Assembly (NCBI RefSeq): GCF_004564375.1
Contig: NZ_CP038267.1
Span: 1,924,501-1,988,500 of the forward strand
DNA: 64,000 bases
Direction of reading: 5' to 3'
DNA from: Nocardioides euryhalodurans
GTDB taxonomy: Bacteria; Actinomycetota; Actinomycetes; Propionibacteriales; Nocardioidaceae
Both the position numbers and the translations under genes were made by a program. This document shows, one piece after another, positions 44,093 through 52,204 of this stretch. The stretch's first letter is position 1. Each line of letters starts with the position of its first letter. The notes under the pieces are model-generated. The model was not told the origin of the DNA and did no database searches. It worked only from the letters and a program-made list of their open reading frames with translations.

Positions 44093-44674
44093 ATGACCGC
44101 GACCTACACCTTCGACGTGTTCTGCAGCCTCGACGGCTACGGCTCGTACGGGCCCGACGGCGACTGGGGCGGCTACTGGGGCAAGCAGGGCCCCGAGCTG
44201 CTCGAGCACCGGCTGGCGGCCCACGAGGGCGAGCAGCGCATCGTCTTCGGTGCGACCACGTTCCGGCAGTTCGCGCGGATGTGGGAGAAGGGCAGCGCGG
44301 AGTCCGAGGTCCGCGACGGCTGGGTCGAGCGGATGAGGAGCCTCCCGGCCACGGTCGTGTCCTCGACGCTGGAGGGGCCGCTCGACTGGCCGGACGCCAC
44401 GGTGGCGAGCGGGGACGCGGTCGAGGTCGTCACCAGGCTCAAGGAGGAGTCCGACACGCCGCTGCGCTCGCACGGCAGCCTCTCGCTCAACTGGGCGCTG
44501 ATGGCAGCCGGGCTCGTCGACCGCGTCCAGGTGACGGTCTTCCCCGTCCTCACCGGCAGGACCGGCGAGCAGCCGGTCTTCGGGGGCGCGGACGACTTCG
44601 ACCTCGAGCTGCTCGAGGCCCGGACGCTGGACGGGCACACCCAGGAGCTCGTCTACCGGCCCACCCTCCACTGA
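44093..44674 (+). CDS. Dihydrofolate reductase family protein (RibD C-terminal domain-like)
   Basis: A 193-residue protein. The pattern YTFDVFCSLDGYGSYGPDGDWGGYWG at the start, IVFGATTFRQFARMW, and the NADPH-binding-like SHGSLSLNWALMAAGLVDRVQVTVFPVLTG place it in the RibD C-terminal/dihydrofolate-reductase-like family. These are usually uncharacterised NADPH reductases. ATG 44093 has GAGGAGGACGAC upstream. Confidence 0.82.
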   Translation: MTATYTFDVFCSLDGYGSYGPDGDWGGYWGKQGPELLEHRLAAHEGEQRIVFGATTFRQFARMWEKGSAESEVRDGWVERMRSLPATVVSSTLEGPLDWPDATVASGDAVEVVTRLKEESDTPLRSHGSLSLNWALMAAGLVDRVQVTVFPVLTGRTGEQPVFGGADDFDLELLEARTLDGHTQELVYRPTLH

Positions 44675-44685
44675 CCGCGGCGTGG

Positions 44686-45249
44686 TCAGGCGTCCTCCTC
44701 CTGCGCCTCCTTCGCCGCCGCCTTGATGTCCTCCGCCTCGACCTTGTCGATGGCGGACGCGACGATGGCGTCAGCACGCTCGAGCGCCTTCCGGATCCTG
44801 ACCTCGCCGGGGTCGGAGACCAGCGCCAGCAGCCCGGAGTGACCGGGCGGGATGGCGTTCTCCAGCTGCTGCTCGAGCTCGCCGTGGTGGTGCCGCTGGC
44901 GCAGCTTGCCGGCCAGTGCACCGGCCGTCCCGGCCACGGCGGCGCTGCCGAGGATCGACGGCGGGAAGATCACGCCGAGCGCGATCCCCCCGACCACGCC
45001 CCACCTGAGCCCCGACCGGGTGCTGTGGTCGGTGGCCTTCTGGACCTCCAGCCGGCCCTCCGCGGACCGGTTCACCACGATCACGCCCTCGATCTCGACG
45101 CTGCGGCCGTCCTCGACGGACCTGAGGGCCTCGTACGCCTCCCAGGCCGCACCGACGTCGCTGAAGTCCGCGACGAGGAGGGTGTAGGCGCCGTCCGAGA
45201 CGGCTGCGGCGTTCACCTCGAGGTCGGGGGTGTTGCTGTCGTCAGACAT
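44686..45249 (-). CDS. DUF1269 membrane-associated protein
   Basis: A 187-residue protein. The N-terminal half reads LLVADFSDVGAAWEAYEALR and VEIEGVIVVNRSAEGRLEV. A central Gly-rich hydrophobic stretch (WGVVGGIALGVIFPPSILGSAAVAG) follows, then a helical charged tail. This matches the DUF1269 layout. Function is unknown; some members are linked to stress or membrane association. ATG 45249 has GGAGCTCC upstream. Confidence 0.75.
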   Translation of the reverse strand: MSDDSNTPDLEVNAAAVSDGAYTLLVADFSDVGAAWEAYEALRSVEDGRSVEIEGVIVVNRSAEGRLEVQKATDHSTRSGLRWGVVGGIALGVIFPPSILGSAAVAGTAGALAGKLRQRHHHGELEQQLENAIPPGHSGLLALVSDPGEVRIRKALERADAIVASAIDKVEAEDIKAAAKEAQEEDA

Positions 45250-45324
45250 GGCAGGAGCTCCTTCGGTCGTGGGGCTCCCACTCTCGGGCGACCGCGGCGC
45301 CGTGGCATCACCCTGTGCGGGTGG

Positions 45325-45846
45325 TCAGGGCGCGGCCGGGCGCGGACGCCGGCTGTCGGCGCCGAGGACCATGAGCCTCTCGGGGTCGGTCACGGGCACG
45401 AAACCGACGCGGGCGTAGACCTCGTGGGCGTCCTGCGTCGCGAGGAGGACCCGTCCCAGGCCCAGCGGCCGGAGCCGCGCGACGACGGCCTCCGCGAGGC
45501 GCCTGCCCAGCCCGCGGCCGCGGTGGCCGCGATCGACGTACACGTCGCAGAGCCAGGCGAAGGTCGCGTGGTCGGTGACGACGCGGGCGTAGGCGACCTG
45601 GCTCCCGTCGCCGGTGAACGCCCCGAGGTTCACCGACCCCCGTGCCGCGGTCTCCACGGTCTCGCGACTCCGACCGAGCGCCCAGTAGGCATCCGTGGAG
45701 AGCCATCCGTGGATCCGGTCGAGGTCCATCCGGGCAGGGTCCGAGGAGATCTCGTAGTCATCGGTGCTGGGCTCGACGGTCACCACGACATTCTCCACGC
45801 GCTCGTCCCGGCCGGCTCCCGATCTCCGCCTGAGGAGGGAGGCCAC
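45325..45846 (-). CDS. GNAT family N-acetyltransferase
   Basis: A 173-residue acetyltransferase. The acetyl-CoA-binding motif A reads LCDVYVDRGHRGRGLGRRLAEAVV. The C-terminal strand YARVGFVPV is typical. The region IHGWLSTDAYWALGRSRETVE resembles small GNATs with a tryptophan-rich entry. GTG 45846 has GGGAGGGG 8 nt upstream; GTG 45798 is an alternative. It diverges from the sensor kinase gene, 28 nt apart. Confidence 0.85.
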   Translation of the reverse strand: MASLLRRRSGAGRDERVENVVVTVEPSTDDYEISSDPARMDLDRIHGWLSTDAYWALGRSRETVETAARGSVNLGAFTGDGSQVAYARVVTDHATFAWLCDVYVDRGHRGRGLGRRLAEAVVARLRPLGLGRVLLATQDAHEVYARVGFVPVTDPERLMVLGADSRRPRPAAP

Positions 45847-45862
45847 CGCGGGGTCCCCTCCC

Positions 45863-45868
45863 TAGGGT
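45863..45868 (+). promoter_or_regulatory. -10 box TAGGGT, leaderless start of the sensor kinase gene
   Basis: TAGGGT ends 6 nt before ATG 45875, the leaderless spacing. Confidence 0.5.
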
Positions 45869-45874
45869 GGAGCC

Positions 45875-47254
45875 ATGAGCAGGATCGGAACCCGCCTCGG
45901 CGACTTCTTCGCCCTCGACGACGGCTGGTCCCGACCCGTGCCCCCGATCGGCCGGCGTGACGCGCTCACCGGCGTCGTCGTCGAGGCGATCGGTGTCACG
46001 ACGCTCGAGCTCGCCCGCAGCGCGGGCGCCTTCGAGGACGTCGACGCCCCTTGGTGGGTGATCTACCTGGTCATGTCGGCGGCGGCGATCGCCGTCGTGT
46101 TCCGCCGGCACTACCCCGTCGCCACCGCCGTCTACCTCGCCGCCCACATGTTCGTCACCGGCGTCGTCATGCCCGAGGTGATGGGCCAGCTGGCCCTGCA
46201 GATCATCTACTTCGTCGGGCTCTTCTCCGCCATGGCCTGGGGCCGGAGCCGGCGTACGGCGCTCCTCGCCTGCTCCGCGATCCTCGTCTTCATGCTCTGC
46301 TGGGTCGCCTGGCAGTTCGCCCTCGGCTCCGCCGTGCAGGACGTCATGGGTGACGACGCCCCCGAGGCCCGCGGCTTCCTCCCCGCCATCCCCGCGGTCG
46401 TGCTGCTCACCTTCATCATCAACGTCGTCTACTTCGCCGGCGCGATCGTCGGCGGCCAGGTCGCCTGGCGAGGCGCCCGGCAGCGCGCCGCCCTCGCCGA
46501 ACAGGCCGCCACCATCGCCGCCCAGGCCGAGTCGCTGCGCCGCCGCGCGGTCGTCGACGAACGGCTCCGCATCGCGCGCGAGCTCCACGACGTCGTCGGC
46601 CACCACGTCTCGGTCATCGGCGTCCAGGCCGCCGGCGCCCGCCGGGTGATGGGCCGGGACCCGGCGGCGGCCGGAGCCGCGCTCGGCGCGATCGAGGACA
46701 GCTCGCGCGAGGCCGTCACCCAGATGCGGTCCCTCCTCGGCACGCTGCGCGACATCGAGGCCGAGGCGGAGGGCGAGCCGGCCGCGACCACGCGCCGCAC
46801 CTCCGGACCCGGCGTCGCCGACCTCCCCGAGCTCGTCGCCTCCCGAGACGGCGGGGCGCTGCGGACGACGTACGACGTGGTGGAGGACCGTCCCGGCGCC
46901 GCCGAGCGGCTGCCGGCTGCCGTCGGGCTGTCCCTCTACCGCACCGTCCAGGAGGCCCTCGCCAACGTCACCCGTCACTCCACGGCCGGTACCGCCTCCG
47001 TGACGGTGCGGGTCACCGAGGCCGGTCCGGCTCCCTTCGCCGAGGTGGAGGTGCTCGACGACGGCCGGCTCCGCACCGGTACGTCGGGCTCCGGGCTCGG
47101 CCTGCTCGGGATCCGGGAGCGGGTGGCCTCGCACCGCGGGCAGTGCGACATCGGTCCCCGCGCGACCCGCGGCTACCGCGTCCGGGTCCGGCTCCCCCTG
47201 GCGTCGCCCACCCACGACGGGACCGCCCGCCCCTCGGAGGTCGCGCGTGGCTGA
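45875..47254 (+). CDS. Two-component sensor histidine kinase (DesK/NarX-type)
   Basis: A 459-residue kinase. About five membrane spans occupy residues 50-205, with very little outside the membrane, so it is an intramembrane-sensing type. A coiled linker (RQRAALAEQAATIAAQAESLRRRA) leads to the HisKA_3 domain, with His238 in ARELHDVVGHHVSVIG. The ATPase domain has the N-box region EALANVTRHSTAG and the G-box GSGLGLLGIRERV. It overlaps the response regulator by 8 nt. The next two genes form an ABC exporter, so it may sense cell-envelope stress. Confidence 0.92.
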   Translation: MSRIGTRLGDFFALDDGWSRPVPPIGRRDALTGVVVEAIGVTTLELARSAGAFEDVDAPWWVIYLVMSAAAIAVVFRRHYPVATAVYLAAHMFVTGVVMPEVMGQLALQIIYFVGLFSAMAWGRSRRTALLACSAILVFMLCWVAWQFALGSAVQDVMGDDAPEARGFLPAIPAVVLLTFIINVVYFAGAIVGGQVAWRGARQRAALAEQAATIAAQAESLRRRAVVDERLRIARELHDVVGHHVSVIGVQAAGARRVMGRDPAAAGAALGAIEDSSREAVTQMRSLLGTLRDIEAEAEGEPAATTRRTSGPGVADLPELVASRDGGALRTTYDVVEDRPGAAERLPAAVGLSLYRTVQEALANVTRHSTAGTASVTVRVTEAGPAPFAEVEVLDDGRLRTGTSGSGLGLLGIRERVASHRGQCDIGPRATRGYRVRVRLPLASPTHDGTARPSEVARG

Positions 47255-47918
47255 GGACGTGCTGCGGGTGATGCTCGTCGACGACCAGGCCCTGGTCCGC
47301 TCCGGCTTCCGCATGATCCTCTCGACCGAGGCCGACATCGAGGTCGTCGGCGAGGCCGGCGACGGTGTCGAGGCCGTCGCGGAGGCACGGGCGCTGCGTC
47401 CCGACGTCGTCCTCATGGACGTGCAGATGCCCCGCAAGGACGGCATCGAGGCGACTGCGACCGTGGTCGAGGAGGACCTCGGCAAGGTCGTCATCCTCAC
47501 CACCTTCGACCGCGACGACTACCTCTTCGCGGCGCTCCGGGCCGGCGCCAGCGGCTTCCTCCTCAAGAACTGCGAGGCGGACCAGCTCGTCGAGGCCGTC
47601 CGCGCCGTCGGCCGCGGCCACGCCCTGCTCTCCCCCGAGGTCACCCGGCGCGTCATCGCCCGCATGGCCGCCCCCGACGCCGCCTCGACGCGCGCGCCGG
47701 ACCCGGCGGTCACGGCCGGGCTCGCGAGCCTCACCGAGCGGGAGCGCGAGGTCCTGGTCCTGCTCGGCGAGGGGCTGAGCAACGCCGAGATCGCCGCCCG
47801 GCTCGTGCTCGGCGAGGCGACGGTCAAGACCCACGTGTCCCACGTCCTGGCCAAGCTCCACCTCCGCGACCGGGTGCAGGCCGTGGTGTTCGCCCACAAG
47901 GCCGGCCTCGCCGGCTGA
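47247..47918 (+). CDS. LuxR/NarL-family response regulator
   Basis: A 223-residue regulator. The receiver domain (residues 1-120) has DDQ, phospho-acceptor Asp58 in VVLMDVQMP, and the Lys in FLLKNCEAD. The DNA-binding LuxR domain spans about residues 160-220 (LTEREREVLVLLGEGLSNAE, GEATVKTHVSHVLAKLHL). The start is GTG 47247 inside the kinase gene. Likely targets include the ABC operon just downstream. Confidence 0.95.
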   Translation: MAEDVLRVMLVDDQALVRSGFRMILSTEADIEVVGEAGDGVEAVAEARALRPDVVLMDVQMPRKDGIEATATVVEEDLGKVVILTTFDRDDYLFAALRAGASGFLLKNCEADQLVEAVRAVGRGHALLSPEVTRRVIARMAAPDAASTRAPDPAVTAGLASLTEREREVLVLLGEGLSNAEIAARLVLGEATVKTHVSHVLAKLHLRDRVQAVVFAHKAGLAG

Positions 47919-47992
47919 GACGGCGGCGCTCCCCCACCAGGCGGAGCCGGGATCTCCGTCCCGCGGCGGATCACAGCCCCCCTCGGGTTCCC

Positions 47993-47998
47993 TAGCGT
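47993..47998 (+). promoter_or_regulatory. -10 box TAGCGT, leaderless start of the ABC ATPase gene
   Basis: TAGCGT ends exactly 6 nt before ATG 48005, so transcription is expected to begin at the ATG. The 86-nt gap after the response regulator gene gives room for its operator. Confidence 0.55.
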
Positions 47999-48004
47999 GG
48001 GGGC

Positions 48005-48895
48005 ATGATCCAGACACGAGGGCTCACCCGCCGGTTCGGCGAGGTCACGGCGGTCGACGACGTCTCCTTCGACGTCCCGCGTGGCCTGCTGACCGGCTTC
48101 GTCGGGGGCAACGGCGCCGGCAAGACCACGACCATGCGGATGGTCATGGGCCTGTTGGGGATCCACGGGGGCGAGGTGCTGTGGGACGGCCGCGCGATCA
48201 CGGCGGCCGACCGCCGCCGCTTCGGCTACATGCCCGAGGAGCGCGGCCTCTACCCCAAGCAGAAGATCGTCGACCAGCTGGTCTACCTCGGCGAGCTCTC
48301 CGGGCTGCCCGCCGGCCGGGCCCGCCGCTCCGCGCTCAGCCACCTCGAACGGTTCGGCCTGGCCGACCGCGCCGGCGACCGCGTCGAGAAGCTGAGCCTG
48401 GGCAACCAGCAGCGGGTCCAGATCATCGCCGCTCTCATGAACAGCCCGACCGCGCTCATCCTCGACGAGCCGTTCTCGGGGCTCGATCCCCGTGCCGTCG
48501 ACTCGATGGTCGACCTGCTGCGCGAGGAGACCGCCCGGGACACCCCCGTCCTCTTCTCCAGCCACCAGCTCGACCTCGTCGAGCAGCTCTGCGACCGGCT
48601 GGTCGTGCTCGCCGCCGGCCGGGTGGTCGCCCAGGGCGCGGTGGAGGAGCTCCGGGCCCGCGGGCCCGAACGCCTGCGGCTCGTGACCGATCGCGACGCC
48701 GGCTGGGTCCGCGACCTGCGCGGCCTCCACGTGGTCGACGTCGACGGGCCGGTCGCGCTGCTGGAGCTCACCGGCGGCGACGGCGACGACGTACGCCGCA
48801 CGCTGCTGCAGGAGGGGCTGGGTCGCGGCGAGGTCCGCGAGCTCGCCCGCGTCACCACCCCGCTCGCCGAGATCTACCGGGAGGTCACCGCATGA
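48005..48895 (+). CDS. ABC transporter ATPase, NatA-like
   Basis: A 296-residue ATPase. Walker A is GGNGAGKTT. The signature is LSLGNQQRV, a variant usual for this branch. Walker B is LILDEPFSGLDP, and the switch His is in FSSHQ. The C-terminal 80 residues form the extra domain of Na+/drug-type exporters (NatA/YhaQ). The stop overlaps the permease ATG, so the pair is coupled. It probably exports a toxic compound or ion. Confidence 0.92.
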   Translation: MIQTRGLTRRFGEVTAVDDVSFDVPRGLLTGFVGGNGAGKTTTMRMVMGLLGIHGGEVLWDGRAITAADRRRFGYMPEERGLYPKQKIVDQLVYLGELSGLPAGRARRSALSHLERFGLADRAGDRVEKLSLGNQQRVQIIAALMNSPTALILDEPFSGLDPRAVDSMVDLLREETARDTPVLFSSHQLDLVEQLCDRLVVLAAGRVVAQGAVEELRARGPERLRLVTDRDAGWVRDLRGLHVVDVDGPVALLELTGGDGDDVRRTLLQEGLGRGEVRELARVTTPLAEIYREVTA

Positions 48896-50136
48896 GCACC
48901 CGCATGAGCACCACCGACACCGTCCCCGACCGCACCACCGAGCCGACGCCGGCGGACCGTACGCCGCCGGTCGCCGAGCGCGCCTGGCTGCTCGTGGCCC
49001 GACGCGAGGTGCTCACACGGCTGACCGACAAGGCGTTCCTGGCCGGCACCCTGATCACGATCCTGCTCGTCGTCGGCTTCGTCGGCTGGCAGATCGTGTC
49101 CGAGGGGGACGCCTCGACCTACACGGTCGCCGCGACCGCCGACGCCGGTGACACCGCCCGGTTGCTGGCCGAGGAGGTCCCCGGCGTGGACGAGGAGGTC
49201 CGGGTCGAGGTGGTCGAGGTCGACTCCGACGACGCGGGCGTCACCGCCCTGGAGGACGAGGAGGTCGACGTGCTGCTCCGGCCGGGCGACAACGGCTGGA
49301 CCCTGGTGGGACGCGACGAGGTCCCCGGCGACCTGGAGGCCGCTGCCGCGTCGGTCGTCCGCGACGCGGCGCTGGTCGGCAACGCCGAGCAGGCCGGCAC
49401 CTCGCTGGCCGAGCTGCAGCAGGGCAGCGAGCTCAGCACCACCCTGCTGGAGGGCGACGCCGAGCAGCAGGCCTTCGCGCAGGGGATGGGCGTCGCGCTG
49501 GCGTTCCTCTTCTACATGGCGGCGCTCGGCTTCGGCTACGCCCTGTCGGGCAGCATCGTCGAGGAGAAGGCCAACCGGATCGTCGAGATCATCACCACCA
49601 AGATCCCGGTCCGGCAGCTGCTGATCGGCAAGATCGCCGGCAACACCCTGCTCGCCATCGGCCAGACCGCCCTGATCGTCGCGGTCGGATTGGTCGGCAT
49701 CTCCTTCACCGACTACGCCCAGTACCTCCCGGCGCTCACCGAGGGCGTCGGCTGGTTCGTCGCGTTCTTCCTGGTCGGCTTCTGCTTCATCGCCTGCTGG
49801 TGGGCGGTCGCCGGAGCACTCGCGAGCCGGGCGGAGGACCTGCAGACCACGGCCACGCCGCTGTCGTTCCTCATGATGGGGGTCTTCTTCGGGGCCTTCC
49901 TCTTCGAGGGCACCGCCCTGACGGTCGCGTCGTACGTCCCGCCGTTCTCCTGCGTGCTGATGCCGATGCGGATCCTGCAGGGCGACGCCGCGGTCTGGGA
50001 GCCCTTCGCGGCGATCGCGATCCTGGTGGCGGCGATGGGGGCGACCGTGGTGCTCGCGGAGCGGCTCTACCGCCGGGCGCTGCTGCAGACGCAGGGTCGG
50101 GTGACGCTCAAGCAGGCGTGGCGCGCGGCGGACTGA
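48892..50136 (+). CDS. ABC transporter permease, NatB/YhaP-like
   Basis: A 414-residue membrane protein. One N-terminal span (FLAGTLITILLVVGFVGW) is followed by a large acidic external domain (residues about 65-195, VEVVEVDSDDAGVTALEDEE). Five to six C-terminal spans include the conserved SGSIVEEKANRIVEIITTKI loop. This is the ABC2 permease family layout. The start ATG 48892 overlaps the ATPase stop. It is the partner of the ATPase and is probably under the upstream two-component system. Confidence 0.92.
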   Translation: MSTRMSTTDTVPDRTTEPTPADRTPPVAERAWLLVARREVLTRLTDKAFLAGTLITILLVVGFVGWQIVSEGDASTYTVAATADAGDTARLLAEEVPGVDEEVRVEVVEVDSDDAGVTALEDEEVDVLLRPGDNGWTLVGRDEVPGDLEAAAASVVRDAALVGNAEQAGTSLAELQQGSELSTTLLEGDAEQQAFAQGMGVALAFLFYMAALGFGYALSGSIVEEKANRIVEIITTKIPVRQLLIGKIAGNTLLAIGQTALIVAVGLVGISFTDYAQYLPALTEGVGWFVAFFLVGFCFIACWWAVAGALASRAEDLQTTATPLSFLMMGVFFGAFLFEGTALTVASYVPPFSCVLMPMRILQGDAAVWEPFAAIAILVAAMGATVVLAERLYRRALLQTQGRVTLKQAWRAAD

Positions 50137-50144
50137 GCGGGCTC

Positions 50145-50150
50145 TAGAGT
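50145..50150 (+). promoter_or_regulatory. -10 box TAGAGT before the fahA-linked gene
   Basis: TAGAGT ends 7 nt before GTG 50158, supporting a leaderless start there rather than at GTG 50149. Confidence 0.5.
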
Positions 50151-50157
50151 GGCGAGG

Positions 50158-51000
50158 GTGACCTCTCCACTGTCGCCCGCCTGGTCGGGACTGGTCGACG
50201 ACGCGGCCGTCTTCCCGCCCGGGAACGCCCCGCTGCCCGACGCCGTGTCCGCCCATCGCGAGCGTCGCGACGAGTGGTGGGCCGACCTGGTCGGGTCGTT
50301 CGTCGTGACCGACGAGAAGCTGTCGGGCGTCGGCGACCCCCTCCCCCTCTCGGTCGTGGTCACCGGCGGCGCGGGGGCCGTCCCCGGCGCGCTGCGGATC
50401 GCCGGCAGGGCCGGTCACACGGTCGCCGGCCTGGAGATCGCGCTGCGCGACCTCGACGACCTGGCCGGCAACGCCCGCCGGGTCGCCGCCGCCGTCGACG
50501 CCGCCGCGGTCGAGGGGCTGCTCGACGACGAGGTGCCGACCTACGTCGAGCTGCCGGCCGTGCCTGACGCAGGATCCTGGCTGCGCGCCGCCGATGCCGT
50601 CGCGGAGTCCGGCCTTCGCCTGAAGTTCCGCACCGGCGGGCTGGAGGCCCACCTGTTCCCGTCGGCGACGACGCTCGCGGGATGGGTCGACGCCGCCCTG
50701 GACCGCGAGACGCCCTTCAAGTGCACCGCCGGCCTGCACCACGCGCTCGCCCACACCGACGACGCCACCGGCTTCGCCCACCACGGCTTCCTCAACGTCC
50801 TCGTCGCGACCCTCCGGGCCTTCGACGGCGCCGCCACCGACGAGGTGGTCGCCCTGCTCGAGGCCCGTGACCCCGAGCCCCTGCTCACGACCGGCGACGA
50901 CCTGGCTCGCGGGCGCCGCTGGTTCACCTCCTTCGGCTCGTGCTCGGTGACCGAGCCCCTCGACGACCTGCTCGCCCTCGGACTGCTGGAGAAGCCATGA
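50158..51000 (+). CDS. Unrecognised protein coupled to fumarylacetoacetase
   Basis: A 280-residue soluble-looking protein. I do not recognise the family. It has a repeated pattern of beta-strand then acidic/hydrophobic helix (LSVVVTGGAGAVPGALRIAG, VPTYVELPAVPDAGSWLRAA). That pattern, with RLKFRTGGLEAHLFPS, PFKCTAGLHHA and HGFLNVLVA, suggests a TIM-barrel-like enzyme with His/Lys/Cys/Glu residues at strand ends. Its TGA overlaps the fahA ATG, so it is likely to act on tyrosine/homogentisate breakdown products. The reaction is unknown. GTG 50158 is chosen because of the TAGAGT box. Confidence 0.72.
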   Translation: MTSPLSPAWSGLVDDAAVFPPGNAPLPDAVSAHRERRDEWWADLVGSFVVTDEKLSGVGDPLPLSVVVTGGAGAVPGALRIAGRAGHTVAGLEIALRDLDDLAGNARRVAAAVDAAAVEGLLDDEVPTYVELPAVPDAGSWLRAADAVAESGLRLKFRTGGLEAHLFPSATTLAGWVDAALDRETPFKCTAGLHHALAHTDDATGFAHHGFLNVLVATLRAFDGAATDEVVALLEARDPEPLLTTGDDLARGRRWFTSFGSCSVTEPLDDLLALGLLEKP

Positions 51001-52196
51001 CCGACACCTGGGTGGAGGGCGCCGCCGGCTCCCTCTTCGACGTCGACAACCTGCCGTGGGGGGTCTTCTCCCGGGGCGGGGAGGACCCGCGCGTGGGGGT
51101 GCGGATCGGCGACCTCGTCCTCGACGTCGCGCCGGTGGCCGCGGCCGAGATGCTCGACGTCCACCACGTCTTCGAGGAGCGCTCCCTCAACCCGCTGATG
51201 GCCGAGGGCCGCCAGGTCCGCGCGTCGCTGCGCACCTGGCTGACCGGGCTGCTCACCGACGAGACCGAGCGCGACCTGGTCGAGCCCCACCTCGTGCCGC
51301 TGGCCGACGTCACGCTCCACCTGCCGGTCGAGGTGGCCGACTACGTCGACTTCTACGCCTCACTCGACCACGCCTCGAACGTCGGCCGGATCTTCCGCCC
51401 CGACGCCGAGGCACTGCTCCCCAACTGGCGCCACCTGCCGGTCGGCTACCACGGGCGCGCCGGCACGGTCGTGGCCAGCGGGACCGGCGTGGTCCGCCCG
51501 CAGGGCCAGCGCAAGGCCCCGAGCGACCAGCAGCCGACGTACGGCCCGTCGACGCGCCTCGACATCGAGGCCGAGCTCGGCTTCGTCGTCGGCTCGCCGA
51601 GCGTGCAGGGCGACCGGGTCTCCGTGGCCTCGTTCGCCGACCACGTCTTCGGGCTGGTCGGCCTCAACGACTGGTCGGCCCGCGACATCCAGGCGTGGGA
51701 GTACGTCCCGCTCGGACCGTTCCTCGGCAAGTCCTTCGCCACCTCGGTCTCCCACTGGGTCACCCCGCTCGAGGCGCTCGACGCCGCCTGGGTCGACCTG
51801 CCCGGCCAGGACCCGACCCCGCTGCCCTACCTCGCCGAGGGAGGCCCGCGGGGGCTCGACATCGACATCGAGGTGGAGCTCAACGGCACCGTCGTCAGCC
51901 GGCCGCCGTACCGATCGATGTACTGGTCGCCCGCCCAGATGCTCGCCCACCTGACCGTCAACGGCGCCTCGCTGCGCACCGGCGACCTGTTCGCCTCCGG
52001 CACCGTCTCCGGCCCGGAGCGCGACCAGCGCGGCTCGTTCCTCGAGCTCTCGTGGGGCGGCAGCGAGCCCTTCGACGGCGGCCGGACGTTTCTCGAGGAC
52101 GGCGACACCGTCACCCTCCGCTACACCGCGCCCGGCACCGCCGGCGGCCGGATCGCACTCGGCGAGGTGACCGGGACCGTGGTGCCCGCCCGCTAG
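50997..52196 (+). CDS. fahA: Fumarylacetoacetase
   Basis: A 399-residue hydrolase that cleaves fumarylacetoacetate to fumarate and acetoacetate, the last step of tyrosine degradation. The N-terminal domain precedes the catalytic FAH domain. YASLDHASNVGRIFRPD, LPVGYHGRAGTVV, IEAELGFVVGSP, GLNDWSARDIQAWEYVPLG and FLGKSFATSVSHWVTPLEAL supply the metal- and substrate-binding residues. The ATG at 50997 is coupled to the upstream unknown gene. hgmA lies 18 kb away. Confidence 0.95.
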   Translation: MTDTWVEGAAGSLFDVDNLPWGVFSRGGEDPRVGVRIGDLVLDVAPVAAAEMLDVHHVFEERSLNPLMAEGRQVRASLRTWLTGLLTDETERDLVEPHLVPLADVTLHLPVEVADYVDFYASLDHASNVGRIFRPDAEALLPNWRHLPVGYHGRAGTVVASGTGVVRPQGQRKAPSDQQPTYGPSTRLDIEAELGFVVGSPSVQGDRVSVASFADHVFGLVGLNDWSARDIQAWEYVPLGPFLGKSFATSVSHWVTPLEALDAAWVDLPGQDPTPLPYLAEGGPRGLDIDIEVELNGTVVSRPPYRSMYWSPAQMLAHLTVNGASLRTGDLFASGTVSGPERDQRGSFLELSWGGSEPFDGGRTFLEDGDTVTLRYTAPGTAGGRIALGEVTGTVVPAR

Positions 52197-52204
52197 CCCG
52201 GTAG

